Source of the DNA: Modestobacter sp. VKM Ac-2977 | GTDB lineage: Bacteria; Actinomycetota; Actinomycetes; Mycobacteriales; Geodermatophilaceae | Assembly: GCF_026968045.1 (NCBI RefSeq) | Contig: NZ_JAPVBQ010000001.1 | Span: 124,001-188,000, forward strand | DNA: 64,000 nucleotides | Direction: 5' to 3' | Shown: in pieces, positions 18,513 to 26,636 of the stretch | Layout: each line of letters opens with the position of its first letter | How positions within the stretch are numbered: the first letter of the stretch is position 1 | Translations under genes and position numbers: made by a program | The notes under the pieces: model-generated | What the model saw: the letters and a program-made list of their open reading frames with translations, nothing else | Databases searched by the model: none | Told to the model about the DNA's origin: nothing

Positions 18513-19127
18513 TCACCACTCGATCCCCCGTTGGCCCTTCTGGCCGGCGTCCATCGGGTGCTTGACCTTGGTCATCTCCACGACCAGGTCGGCGGCCTCG
18601 ATGAGCGCCGGCGGGGCGTTGCGCCCGGTGATGACGACGTGCTGGCTGCCCGGCCGGTTCGTCAGGGTCTCGACGACGTCGTCGATGTCGACCCAGCCCC
18701 ACTTCAGCGGGTAGGTGAACTCGTCGAGCACGTAGAAGCGGTGCGCCTCGGCGGCCAGGTCGCGCTTGATCTGCGCCCAGCCCTCGGCGGCGTCACCGGC
18801 GTGGTCGGTCTCGTCGCCGTGCTTGCGCGACCACGACCAGCCTGAGCCCATCTTGTGCCAGACCACCGGGCCGCCCTCGCCGGTGGTCTCGTGCACCCGG
18901 CCCAGTGCGGTCAGCGCGTTCTCCTCGCCGACCTTCCACTTGGCGCTCTTGACGAACTGGTAGACCGCGATCGACCAGCCCTGGTTCCACGCCCGCATCG
19001 CCATCCCGAAGGCGGCGGTGGACTTGCCCTTCATCTCGCCCGTGTGCACCGCGAGCAGCGGCCGGTTGCGGCGCTGCCGGGTGGTCAGCCCGTCGACCGG
19101 GACCGCGGTGACCTGTCCCTGGGGCAT
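18513..19127 (-). CDS. cobO: Cob(I)yrinic acid a,c-diamide adenosyltransferase
   Basis: Transfers the adenosyl group of ATP to reduced corrinoid (CobO/BtuR family). 204 residues with an inverted-type P-loop GEMKGKST (30-37), then VYQFVKSAKW, HKMGSGWSW and the acidic VLDEFTYPL motif. The ATG lies one base after the chelatase stop codon, so the two are coupled. The C-terminus ends KGQRGIEW as in actinobacterial members. Confidence 0.94.
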   Translation of the reverse strand: MPQGQVTAVPVDGLTTRQRRNRPLLAVHTGEMKGKSTAAFGMAMRAWNQGWSIAVYQFVKSAKWKVGEENALTALGRVHETTGEGGPVVWHKMGSGWSWSRKHGDETDHAGDAAEGWAQIKRDLAAEAHRFYVLDEFTYPLKWGWVDIDDVVETLTNRPGSQHVVITGRNAPPALIEAADLVVEMTKVKHPMDAGQKGQRGIEW

Positions 19128-19128
19128 G

Positions 19129-21207
19129 TCAGGCCGCCTCTCGCACCGTGCGGACCAGCGACTCCGCGCCCAGCTCCTCGAGCCGCATCGTCTGTGCGCC
19201 CAGCGCCGTCCCCAGTGACGCGGCCAGCCCCAGCCGCACCGGCCCGGACTCGCAGTCGACGACGACGCTCGCCGTCCCGGCCGCGGCCAGCAGGCCGGCG
19301 GCCCGTCGGGCGTCGGAGAGGTGGTCACCGCCGCGCGGCCCGGTCGCCCGGCCGTCGGTCACGAGGACGAGCAGCGGACGGCGCTGCGGGTCGCGGACCC
19401 GCTCCAGCCGTAACGTCTCGTGCGCCCGCAGCAGCCCCGCGGCGAGCGGGGTGCGCCCGCCGGTGGGCAGGCTGGTCAGCCGGGCGGCCGCGGCCTCCAC
19501 CGACCAGGTGGGCGGCAGGGTCAGCTCGGCGTCCCCGCCGCGGAAGGTGATCAGCCCGACCTTGTCCCGGCGCTGGTAGGCGTCCATCAGCAGCGAGAGG
19601 ACGGCGCCCTTCACCGCGGCCATCCGGGAGCGGGCGCCCATCGAGCCGCTGGCGTCGACGACGAACAGGACCAGGTTGCCCTCGCGACCCTCCAGCGTCG
19701 CCTGGCGCAGGTCCTCGTGCTGCAGGCGCAGCCCGGCGCCGGTGCGGCCGCGGGCCCTCTGGTGCGGTGCCGCGGCCAGCACGGTGTCGACCAGGTGCAG
19801 CTTGGTGACGTTGCCCTCGGGGCGCTTCGAGCCGACCACCCGGCCGCGCTCGCTGCGCGCCTTCGACCGCCGGCCGGCCGCGCCCGCACCGATGCCGGGC
19901 ACCTCCAGCCGCTGCACCCGGAACGCGACGTCCGGGGCGACGGCGGCCTTCTCCGGGGCGGGCGCGGCGTCGGTGTGCCCGCCGCCCTCACCCCGCGGTG
20001 CCGTCGTCGGCGGCTGCTCCCCGCCGTCCGGGCCGGTGCCGTCGTCCGAGGGGCCAAGATCGCGACTTTGGCCCCCGGGGGTGCCGCCGTCGGTCGGGCC
20101 GCCGGGCGGGTCGTTGCCGTCTGGGCCGCCGTCCGTCTGGTCGCCGTCGGTCGGGTCGGTGCCCTCGGGTGGGGTGGGGTCGTCGTCCGGCGGGGAGCCG
20201 GGGCGGGAGTCCTCCAGCGCCTGGTCCAGGGTGTCGTCGTCGAGGCCGGGGGCGTCGAAGGGGTTGCGCCGGCGGCGGTGCGGGAGGGCGAGCCGGGCGG
20301 CGACCCGGACGTCGTCCTCGGTGACGTCGGTGCGGCCGCACCAGGCGGCGTGCGCGATCGCGGCGCGGGCGGTGACCAGGTCGGCGCGCAGGCCATCGAC
20401 GTCGAAGGCGGCGCAGACGCTGGTGACCTGGCGGAGCGCGGCGTCGCTCAGCACCACGCTGGGCAGCAGGGCGCGGGCCGCGGCGATCTGGTCCGCCAGC
20501 TCACGCTCGGAGACGGCCCAGGCGGCGGCGAAGGCGGCCGGGTCGGCGTCGTAGCCGAACCGGCGGCGGACCACCTCGGCGCGCAGGTCGGCGTCCCGGG
20601 GGGCGGCCACCTCGACGGTGAGGCCGAACCGGTCCAGCAGCTGGGGGCGGAGCTCGCCCTCCTCCGGGTTCATGGTGCCGACCAGCAGGAAGCGGGCGGC
20701 GTGCCGCACCGAGACGCCCTCGCGCTCGACGTAGGCCCGGCCCAGGGCGGCGGCGTCCAGCAGCAGGTCGACCAGGTGGTCGTGCAGCAGGTTGACCTCG
20801 TCGACGTACAGGACGCCGCGGTGCGCACCGGCCAGCAGCCCGGGCTCGAAGGACTTCACGCCCTCGGTGAGCGCGCGCTCCAGGTCCAGCGAGCCGACCA
20901 GCCGGTCCTCCGAGGCGCCGACCGGGAGCTCGACGAGGCGGGCCGGCCGGGTGACGGCGCGGTCGTCGGCGGAGTGTGGGCCGTCCGGGCACTCCGGGTC
21001 GGGGGCGGTGGGGTCGCAGGCGAAGCGGCAGCCGGCGACGACGTCCACCGGGGGCAGGACGGCGGCCAGGGCGCGCACCGTCGTCGACTTCGCCGTGCCC
21101 TTCTCACCGCGCACCAGCACTCCACCCACGGCGGGGGAGACGGCGTTGAGCAGCAGCGCCAGTCGCATGTCGTCCATGCCGACGACGGCGCCGAAGGGAT
21201 AGGTCAT
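19129..21207 (-). CDS. Magnesium/cobalt-chelatase-like protein, fused AAA+ and vWA domains
   Basis: A 692-residue fusion of a BchI/CobS-like AAA+ ATPase (10-330; Walker A RGEKGTAKSTT near 33-43, Walker B GVLYVDEVNLL, sensor GTMNPEEGE) with a BchD/CobT-like von Willebrand A domain (510-690; MIDAS DASGS at 518-522). A Pro/Gly/Asp-rich linker (340-470) joins them. Placement next to cobO and cobB as in M. tuberculosis Rv2850c, and behind a cobalamin riboswitch, suggests it drives cobalt insertion with a CobN subunit encoded elsewhere. The linker contains a palindromic repeat at 20050-20075. ATG chosen for its position after the riboswitch. Confidence 0.9.
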   Translation of the reverse strand: MTYPFGAVVGMDDMRLALLLNAVSPAVGGVLVRGEKGTAKSTTVRALAAVLPPVDVVAGCRFACDPTAPDPECPDGPHSADDRAVTRPARLVELPVGASEDRLVGSLDLERALTEGVKSFEPGLLAGAHRGVLYVDEVNLLHDHLVDLLLDAAALGRAYVEREGVSVRHAARFLLVGTMNPEEGELRPQLLDRFGLTVEVAAPRDADLRAEVVRRRFGYDADPAAFAAAWAVSERELADQIAAARALLPSVVLSDAALRQVTSVCAAFDVDGLRADLVTARAAIAHAAWCGRTDVTEDDVRVAARLALPHRRRRNPFDAPGLDDDTLDQALEDSRPGSPPDDDPTPPEGTDPTDGDQTDGGPDGNDPPGGPTDGGTPGGQSRDLGPSDDGTGPDGGEQPPTTAPRGEGGGHTDAAPAPEKAAVAPDVAFRVQRLEVPGIGAGAAGRRSKARSERGRVVGSKRPEGNVTKLHLVDTVLAAAPHQRARGRTGAGLRLQHEDLRQATLEGREGNLVLFVVDASGSMGARSRMAAVKGAVLSLLMDAYQRRDKVGLITFRGGDAELTLPPTWSVEAAAARLTSLPTGGRTPLAAGLLRAHETLRLERVRDPQRRPLLVLVTDGRATGPRGGDHLSDARRAAGLLAAAGTASVVVDCESGPVRLGLAASLGTALGAQTMRLEELGAESLVRTVREAA
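20050..20075. repeat. Palindromic element P1 (TCGCGA core), inside the chelatase gene
   Basis: GGGGCCAA and TTGGCCCC flank a 10-base centre with the core TCGCGA. The symmetry axis lies at 20062/20063, with two unpaired positions per arm. Read on the coding strand it encodes GQSRDLGP in the disordered linker of the chelatase-like protein (residues about 378-386). It resembles P2, P3 and P4 elsewhere in the window. Confidence 0.75.
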
Positions 21208-21244
21208 CAGCAGACCACAGGTCCTCTCCCCGGGTGTCCACGCC

Positions 21245-21358
21245 CGGAGGTGGCAGGAAGCGACGGCGGGAGTTCCTGACTCCCCGGTCGGGACCGGGTC
21301 ACAGTGGCGGGACCGCGCCGGAGTCGCACCGGGCTTCCTCCACTGCCGTCGCAGTTGG
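21245..21358 (-). promoter_or_regulatory. Cobalamin riboswitch
   Basis: On the minus strand the order matches the cobalamin element: GCGACGGC (21352-21345), then GGAAGCCCGGTGCGACTCC, GCGCGGTCCC, the B12 box GCCACTG (21308-21302), GGGAGTCAGGAACTCCC, and GCCGTCGC (21267-21260), which pairs exactly with the first arm to close the structure. A second hairpin follows and includes GGGGAGAGG, which may be the ribosome site of the chelatase gene 20 bases further on, so control is probably translational. It governs the operon from the chelatase gene to cysG. Confidence 0.93.
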
Positions 21359-21406
21359 AGCGTCATTCGACCACGCGCACCCCGGGTGAGGACAGGGGCG
21401 TGTCTC

Positions 21407-21440
21407 TTGACGAAGTGGAAAGTGATGAGGCACTCTTTCC
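21407..21440 (+). promoter_or_regulatory. Promoter with overlapping inverted repeat ahead of the three-paralogue operon
   Basis: TTGACG at 21407-21412 is a good -35. A -10 at about 21430-21436 would place the start point almost at the ATG at 21444, giving a leaderless mRNA. GGAAAG (21417-21422) and CTTTCC (21435-21440) form an inverted repeat across the core promoter and are a candidate operator for the winged-helix protein encoded at the operon's end. Inferred. Confidence 0.45.
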
Positions 21441-21443
21441 GGC

Positions 21444-21890
21444 ATGGAAAGCGACGGGATCGACCGGGGGGACGCCGCCGCCCAGCTGGTCGCCCTGCAG
21501 GCCGACCGGGCGGCGCTGGCTGATCGCGTGATGCAGCCCTGGTGGCACGACGTGGCGTCGGGGCTGTTGCTCTTCGGCTTCCTCGCCTCCTACGTGATCG
21601 AGACCTCCTGGGTGCGCGCGATGGCGGTGCTCGTCTTCGCGCTGGGCCTCTGCGCGTTGGCGTGGAGCTACCAGCGGCGCACCGGCGTCTGGGTGTACCC
21701 GGACAGCAAGGCCTGGCTCACCTGGGTGCCGCTGGCCCTGGTCGTGTCGGTACCGGCGATGGTGCTGGCGGAGGACCACGGCCAGCTGTGGGCGATGCCC
21801 GTCGCCGGCGCCGTCCTCGGCCTCGCGCTCGCCCTGCTGAGCCGCTGGTGGACCCGTCGCTGGATCGCCGAGCTCCGGGGCGAGCTGTGA
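21444..21890 (+). CDS. Hypothetical four-helix membrane protein, paralogue 1 of 3
   Basis: 148 residues. The N-terminal soluble stretch AAAQLVALQADRAALADRV leads to QPWWHD, then helices at about 35-52, 56-74, 92-107 and 112-128, ending in SRWWTRRWIAELRGEL. The next two genes repeat the same plan: AQLxALxxDxxALAxR, QPWWxD, a basic loop with YxRxTGxW, and a C-terminal SRWWxRxxIAELRGEL. I do not recognise the family. The ATG may be leaderless. Confidence 0.72.
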   Translation: MESDGIDRGDAAAQLVALQADRAALADRVMQPWWHDVASGLLLFGFLASYVIETSWVRAMAVLVFALGLCALAWSYQRRTGVWVYPDSKAWLTWVPLALVVSVPAMVLAEDHGQLWAMPVAGAVLGLALALLSRWWTRRWIAELRGEL

Positions 21891-22369
21891 ACGGCGGCGG
21901 GTCCCAGGCGGATGGGCCGGTGACCGGCCCAGAGGCGGCGGCCGCGCAGCTCGCGGCGCTGCAGTCGGACCGGGCTGCGCTGGCCGACCGGGCGATGCAG
22001 CCCTGGTGGTACGACGCGCTGCTGGGGCTGATGACCTTCGCCTTCTTCGCGTCCTACTCGCTGTGGTTCCCCTGGGGTCCGCTGGTGGCCATCCCCCTCT
22101 TCGGCGCGGGCACGCGCTGGCTGATGTCGGTGTACCGGCGCCTCACCGGCACGTGGGTCAGCGGCGACCGGTCCGGTCCGACCCGGCGTGCGTGGCGGGT
22201 GTGGATCGTCTGCAGCCTGGCGGTCCTGGCGCCGGCCATGGTGCTGGAGCTGCTCCTGGACGTCCGCGGCGCGATGGCGGTGGCCGGCGTGGTCCTCGGG
22301 GTCGGCATCGCGTTCATCAGCCGGTGGTGGTCCCGGATCTACATCGCCGAGCTCCGGGGCGAGCTGTGA
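21887..22369 (+). CDS. Hypothetical four-helix membrane protein, paralogue 2 of 3
   Basis: 160 residues from a GTG overlapping the previous stop (GTGA). Shares AAQLAALQSDRAALADRAMQ and QPWWYD with paralogue 1, and its C-terminus RWWSRIYIAELRGEL is nearly identical. Helices lie near 45-62, 64-82, 106-122 and 125-143. No catalytic motif is visible. Conserved Trp/Arg pairs at membrane edges suggest a structural or sensing role, which is inference. Confidence 0.72.
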   Translation: MNGGGSQADGPVTGPEAAAAQLAALQSDRAALADRAMQPWWYDALLGLMTFAFFASYSLWFPWGPLVAIPLFGAGTRWLMSVYRRLTGTWVSGDRSGPTRRAWRVWIVCSLAVLAPAMVLELLLDVRGAMAVAGVVLGVGIAFISRWWSRIYIAELRGEL

Positions 22370-22869
22370 TGGGTGAGGACGGCGCCCGGGCGGACCCCAT
22401 CCCGTCGGCCACCGAGCGGGACGCCGCCACGGCCCAGCTCGCCGCGCTCGAGGCCGACCAGGTGGCGCTCGCCGAGCGGATCGTCCAGCCGTGGTGGTGG
22501 GACGTCGCACTGGGACTCCTCTTCGCGGGGTTCATCAGCAGCTACTCCACCCACAGCGGCTTGGTGATCGGCGCGGCGCTGCTGGTCTTCCTGACCGGGG
22601 TGCGCGCTCTAGAGGCCACGTACCGGCGGATCACCGGGGTCTGGTGGGACGCGCGCGAGGTCGGCCCGGTCCAGGACCGGGTCCGCCGGGCGACACGCTG
22701 GTGGCTGGTCGGCTGCCTCGGTGCCATGGCCATCGGCGCCGCTGCTGAGTTCCTGCTCGACGTACGCGGCGCGATGGTCGTCGCCGGCGTGGCGCTCGGC
22801 ATCGGGGTCGCCCTGAGCTCGCGCTGGGTGACCCGGATCTACGTCGCAGGTCTGCGGGCCGGGCGGTGA
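22369..22869 (+). CDS. Hypothetical four-helix membrane protein, paralogue 3 of 3
   Basis: 166 residues. ATG overlaps the previous stop by one base (TGATG). Repeats AAQ/ATAQLAALEADQVALAER, QPWWWD, YRRITGVWWD and a C-terminal RWVTRIYVAGLRAGR, more diverged than the other two. EFLLDVRGAMVVAGVALGIG matches the LLLDVRGAMAVAGVVLGVG of paralogue 2, so copies 2 and 3 are the closest pair. Confidence 0.72.
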   Translation: MGEDGARADPIPSATERDAATAQLAALEADQVALAERIVQPWWWDVALGLLFAGFISSYSTHSGLVIGAALLVFLTGVRALEATYRRITGVWWDAREVGPVQDRVRRATRWWLVGCLGAMAIGAAAEFLLDVRGAMVVAGVALGIGVALSSRWVTRIYVAGLRAGR

Positions 22870-23159
22870 CCGCCCTCGAACCGCGGTTCGACGCCGTCGT
22901 CCACGCCCCACCGCGGCTGCAGATCTGCGGGCTGCTGGCCGCCGTCGACACGATGGAGTTCGCCTCCGTCCGGGACGCGGTGCAGGTCAGCGACTCGGTG
23001 CTGTCCAAGCACGTCAAGCAGTTGGAGGAAGCCGGCTACGTGCAGGTGCGCAAGGCGACGATCGCCTCCCGCCAGCGCACCAGCCTGGCGCTCACCAAGG
23101 CGGGGCGGGCGGCGTTCGACGCCCACGTCGCCGAACTCCGCCGCATCGCCGGCGTCTGA
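22866..23159 (+). CDS. Winged-helix transcriptional regulator (HTH_34/MarR-like)
   Basis: 97 residues, all one winged-helix domain: RLQICGLLAAVDTMEFASVRDAV, recognition region VSDSVLSKHVKQLEEAGYVQV, then the wing KATIASRQRTSLALT. This is the short HTH_34 type often encoded next to small membrane proteins. GTG start overlaps the third paralogue's stop, so it is the last gene of that operon and is likely to regulate it, possibly through the inverted repeat at 21417-21440. Confidence 0.85.
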   Translation: MTALEPRFDAVVHAPPRLQICGLLAAVDTMEFASVRDAVQVSDSVLSKHVKQLEEAGYVQVRKATIASRQRTSLALTKAGRAAFDAHVAELRRIAGV

Positions 23160-23160
23160 C

Positions 23161-23219
23161 GAAGGACCCCGCTGCCCCCCACCGCGCGCAGGCTCGCGGC
23201 GGGGCCCTGAGGCGGGGCC
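23161..23219. repeat. 59-nt dispersed palindromic element, copy B
   Basis: Begins GAAGGACCCCGCTGCCCC directly after the regulator's stop codon and ends GGCGGGGCC, 51 of 59 bases identical to copy A. It separates two genes on the same strand, so here it would terminate the paralogue operon before the AbrB-family gene 17 bases further on. Confidence 0.8.
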
Positions 23220-23235
23220 GACGGGGTCGGGCAGA

Positions 23236-24309
23236 GTGCCCGCCGTGGCGCGGGAGCGATGGCGGCGGGTGCTCGACTGGGCCGCGGTCCTCCTCGTCGG
23301 GACCGGAGCGACCCTGGCGCTCGACGTCCTCGCCGTGCCCTCGGCCGCGTTGTTCGGCGGCCTGGTGGCCGGGCTGGGGCGGGCGCTGCTCGGCTCGACA
23401 CCGCTGGCGCTCCCGCGGCCGGCTGGCACCGGCGCGCAGGCGGTCATCGGCGTCTCGATCGGCGCGCTGATCCAGGCCGACACGCTGCGCACGGTCGCCG
23501 ACCACTGGCTGCCGGTGCTGCTGATCACCGTCGCCACGCTCGCCGTCAGCCTGGTCGCCGGGCAGCTGATGCGGTTGCAGCCCGGGATCAGCCCGGTCAC
23601 CGGCGCCTTCGCGATGATCGCCGGCGGCGCCTCCGGGATCACCGCGATGGCCCGGGACCTGGGCGCCGACGCGCAGGTGGTCGCCGTCCTGCAGTACCTG
23701 CGGGTGCTGCTGATCGTGATCGCGATGCCGATCGTGGCCACCACCGTCTACGGCGCCTCGGGTGGCGGCGCGGCCGCACTGGCCGACGACGGCCCCGGCT
23801 GGCCGGCCGGGCTGCTGTTCACCGTGGTCTGCGTGGTCGTCGGGGTGCTGCTCGGCCGGGTGAGCCGGTTGCCGGTGGGCGCGTTGCTGGGTCCGCTGAC
23901 GGTGGCCGCCGTCCTCGACGTGACCGGGCTGTCGCAGGGGGCCACCGTTCCGCCGCTGGTGGAGGCGGCCGGCTTCCTGGCCATCGGACTGCAGGTCGGG
24001 CTGGGGTTCACCCGGGCGAGTCTGCGGCTGGTCCGCCGGACGTTGCCCCTGGCGATCGTGCTCATCGTCGGCGCGGTCGTCGCCTGTGCCGGGCTGGGGG
24101 TGCTGCTGTCCCGCACCGCCGGGGTGAGCGCGCTCGACGGGTACCTGGCGACCACGCCGGGCGGGCTCTACGCGGTGCTCGCCACGGCGACCGGCAGCGG
24201 TGCCGACGCGACGTTCGTGCTCGCGGTCCAGGTGCTGCGGCTGTTCGTGATGCTCTTCTCCGCACCGCTGCTCGCCCGCTGGCTGGGTCGGGGACAGCGA
24301 CCGGGGTAG
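23236..24309 (+). CDS. AbrB-family (PF05145-type) membrane protein
   Basis: A 357-residue polytopic protein with two similar halves, the duplicated membrane module annotated AbrB or, historically, ammonia monooxygenase. Repeated glycine motifs PSAALFGGLVAGLGRALLG and PVGALLGPLTVAAVLD begin the halves, and TGAFAMIAGGASGITAMARDLGAD and TPGGLYAVLATATGSGADATFVLAVQVLR occupy the equivalent cytoplasmic positions. About ten helices. The role is unproven; transport is inferred. GTG at 23236 is used, GTG at 23245 is also possible. Confidence 0.82.
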   Translation: MPAVARERWRRVLDWAAVLLVGTGATLALDVLAVPSAALFGGLVAGLGRALLGSTPLALPRPAGTGAQAVIGVSIGALIQADTLRTVADHWLPVLLITVATLAVSLVAGQLMRLQPGISPVTGAFAMIAGGASGITAMARDLGADAQVVAVLQYLRVLLIVIAMPIVATTVYGASGGGAAALADDGPGWPAGLLFTVVCVVVGVLLGRVSRLPVGALLGPLTVAAVLDVTGLSQGATVPPLVEAAGFLAIGLQVGLGFTRASLRLVRRTLPLAIVLIVGAVVACAGLGVLLSRTAGVSALDGYLATTPGGLYAVLATATGSGADATFVLAVQVLRLFVMLFSAPLLARWLGRGQRPG

Positions 24310-24363
24310 CAGCCGCTCGGCAACGATCCGCGGTCGCCATGTGTCAGGCGGCGCAGACGTGGC

Positions 24364-25440
24364 ATGTCCCCGTGCATGGCAGCTGAGGAACCCCGATCCG
24401 ACCTCGATGACCGGGCCGCCCCCGCCTGGCTGGTGCGCACCGCCGCCGTGGGCGGGCGGCTGCTCGTGCTCGCGGTCCTGGTCTGGCTGCTCGCCGGGCT
24501 GGCCGTGAAGCTCACCCTGGTGCTCGTCGCCGTGCTGACCGCGCTGCTGCTCGCCGGGGTGGCCGCACCTGCGGTGCAGTGGGCCAGCAGGCGAGGCGTG
24601 CCGCGGTGGGTCTCCGCCGGTGCGGCCGTGCTGCTGCTCCTGGTGGTGCTGGTCGGCGCGCTGCTCGGCCTCAGCGCCCGGGTCGCCTCGCAGCTGCCCC
24701 AGCTCCGCGACGCCCTGGACCGGGTGTCCACCCAGTTCTCGGAACGCTTCGGCATGTCGATGCCCTCGATCGGTGACCTGGTGGGCGGCGGAGGGCAGGG
24801 CGGCTCCGGCGTCGGCGCGCTGGTCGGGCCGGCGCAGACGCTCCTCGAGGCCCTCCTCGGCGTCTTCCTCGCCCTGGCACTGGCGTTCCTGTTCCTGACC
24901 AGCGGTCCGGGCATGTGGCAGTGGCTGCTCGGCAAGTTCGGCGGCCGGGTCCGGGAGGACGTCGACGCGGGCGGCCGGGCGGCGTGGGGCACGGTGGGTG
25001 CCTACGTGCGCGGGCTGACCATCGTGGCGCTGTTCGACGCGGTCGGCATCGGGCTCGGTCTGCTGCTGCTCGGCATCCCGCTGGCGCTCACCCTGGCCGC
25101 GCTGCAGTTCGTCGCCTCCTACATCCCCACCATCGGCGCCTTCGTCGCCGGGGCGGTGGCCGTCCTGGTCGCCTACGGCGCCGAGGGCCTCGGCACCGCC
25201 GCGCTCGTGCTGGGCCTGGTCGTGCTCGTCCAGCAGCTCGGCAACGACGTCGTCGAGCCCTACGTGATGAAGAGCCGGCTGCCGATCAACGCGGCCATGG
25301 TCCTGATCGCGGTGACGGCCGGTGGACTGCTGTGGGGACTGGCGGGCGCGCTGCTGTTCGTGCCCCTGCTCGCGGCGGCGTCGGCGGCCGGCCACGAGGT
25401 CTGGGCGCGGCACGGATCACGCCCGATCGCCGGGGGCTGA
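24364..25440 (+). CDS. AI-2E family transporter-like membrane protein
   Basis: 358 residues. N-terminal helices (30-75), a long amphipathic segment about 105-160 with a Gly-rich GGGGQGGSG stretch, then five or more helices to the C-terminus. ASYIPTIGAFVAGAVAVLVAY and LVQQLGNDVVEPYVM are the conserved PF01594 motifs. Members include Na+/H+ antiporters and efflux proteins; the AI-2 export role of the name is established only for a few. Either ATG 24364 or ATG 24376 could start it, and neither has a clear ribosome site. Confidence 0.85.
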   Translation: MSPCMAAEEPRSDLDDRAAPAWLVRTAAVGGRLLVLAVLVWLLAGLAVKLTLVLVAVLTALLLAGVAAPAVQWASRRGVPRWVSAGAAVLLLLVVLVGALLGLSARVASQLPQLRDALDRVSTQFSERFGMSMPSIGDLVGGGGQGGSGVGALVGPAQTLLEALLGVFLALALAFLFLTSGPGMWQWLLGKFGGRVREDVDAGGRAAWGTVGAYVRGLTIVALFDAVGIGLGLLLLGIPLALTLAALQFVASYIPTIGAFVAGAVAVLVAYGAEGLGTAALVLGLVVLVQQLGNDVVEPYVMKSRLPINAAMVLIAVTAGGLLWGLAGALLFVPLLAAASAAGHEVWARHGSRPIAGG

Positions 25441-25533
25441 CCGCCAGCGCTACGGGACGAGCGGCTCCTCGGTGCCTACCCTGGTCGGGGCCGCCACCCG
25501 GCGGGGCACTGGCACCGAGCGAGGAGGACCGCG

Positions 25534-25788
25534 CTGTCCGAGAACGACACGGCCGCGACCGGCACCCCCGAGGACGAGGGCGCCGTGCTGTTGTTCGTCG
25601 GCGGCCCGCTCGACGGTCGGGTCGAGGTCCGCGAGGCCCGGCACGGTGAGCCGCTGCCGACGATCACCCACACCCACCTGCACGGCGGGCCGAAGGTGGT
25701 GCACCGGTACGACCTGCGGTCGCTGACCGACTCCGCAGGGGTCTACCACCTGCGGTCCCGCACCCAGCCGGACGACGACGCCGGCTGA
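25534..25788 (+). CDS. Small hypothetical protein, probable CTG start
   Basis: 84 residues if translation begins at CTG 25534, which has GAGGAGG 6 bases upstream; the only other start is GTG 25585 (67 residues), inside the coding frame and without a ribosome site. The N-terminal 17 residues are acidic and disordered, then LLFVGGPLDGRVEVRE and THTHLHGGPKVVHRYDLR form a small beta-rich domain with a His cluster. No family recognised. Its stop codon lies in a hairpin shared with the converging PemK-like gene. Confidence 0.6.
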   Translation: MSENDTAATGTPEDEGAVLLFVGGPLDGRVEVREARHGEPLPTITHTHLHGGPKVVHRYDLRSLTDSAGVYHLRSRTQPDDDAG

Positions 25789-25807
25789 CGGGTCCCGCCG
25801 TCAGCCG
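25782..25807. terminator. Perfect 10-bp hairpin spanning two convergent stop codons
   Basis: CGGCTGACGG, 6-base loop, CCGTCAGCCG. The TGA of the small protein (25786-25788) and the TGA of the PemK-like gene (25803-25801) occupy equivalent places in the two arms. Only 12 bases separate the genes, so this is probably a compact bidirectional terminator. Confidence 0.75.
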
Positions 25808-26415
25808 CGCAGCCGGCGCACCGCGACGGCGACCTGGTCGAACTGGGCACGGCCCAGCGCCGCGCCCTCGCGCCGGACGTCGCTGGGGTCGATCCGCAGG
25901 ACCCGGTCGATCCGCGCCTCGCTGGGCCGGCCCTGCCGATCCCACGCGCCGCTGCCCACGTCGACCCAGTGCCGGCCGTGCCGGGCCTCGTCGGCGGCGT
26001 CCCGGTCGTGGTCCTTGCTGGTCAGCATGAGACCCAGGAGCGCGTCGCCGTCGCGACCGACGACCAGCACCGGCCGGTCCTTGCCGCGGCCGTCGCCCTC
26101 GTCGAAGGGCACCCAGGTCCAGACGACCTCGCCCGGGTCGGGACGGCCGTCGGCCCGCGGCGCGTAGTCCAGTTCCAGCGGTCCGGTGTAGTCGGTCGCC
26201 AGGTGCACGCGCCGGGGCGGCCCCGCCGGGGGGAGCGGTGCCCGGGCGGGGAGCTCGGCGCCCGGTGTGGCCCACTCGGGGCGAGCCGGGGAGTGGTCGT
26301 CGGGACGCCTGCGCGCCCGGTCGCCCCGCCGGAGACTCCGCGCACCCTCCTGGACGACGACGCCCACCAGTCGCTCGAGTGTTCTCCGCCAGTTGCTGCC
26401 CGCCACCCTCGGCAC
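25801..26415 (-). CDS. PemK/MazF-family protein, without adjacent antitoxin
   Basis: 204 residues from GTG. Residues 1-85 are a basic, Pro/Arg-rich extension. The PemK/MazF barrel follows: PGEVVWTWVPFDEGDGRGKDRPVLVVGRD, where the Arg-Pro-Val-Leu-Val strand is typical, then MLTSKDHD and ARIDRVLRIDPSDVRREGAALGR. Family members are mRNA endoribonucleases. No antitoxin gene touches it, and the extension makes it longer than typical MazF (about 115), so toxin activity is uncertain. Confidence 0.72.
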   Translation of the reverse strand: MPRVAGSNWRRTLERLVGVVVQEGARSLRRGDRARRRPDDHSPARPEWATPGAELPARAPLPPAGPPRRVHLATDYTGPLELDYAPRADGRPDPGEVVWTWVPFDEGDGRGKDRPVLVVGRDGDALLGLMLTSKDHDRDAADEARHGRHWVDVGSGAWDRQGRPSEARIDRVLRIDPSDVRREGAALGRAQFDQVAVAVRRLRG

Positions 26416-26636
26416 GGTAGGCGATGGCTACCGCGACGCGCCGGGCGAGGACACGCCGGAGCCCGTCGGCGGTTCGGCCGCGCGCACCGCCGTGCAGACG
26501 ACACGCGTGTGACTTCTGTGACAGATGGTGCCGAGAATGCTGCGAAGTGGTCACGACAACGCTTCACTCGCGGGCTGCCGGGTCACACTCCTGACGGCGA
26601 CACGATCCGGTCGCCATGGGGGAAGAGGGTCGAGAG

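Noticed and set aside
24364-25440. AI-2 exporter function for the PF01594 protein
   Set aside because: No LuxS or Lsr genes nearby; family membership alone does not show quorum-signal transport.
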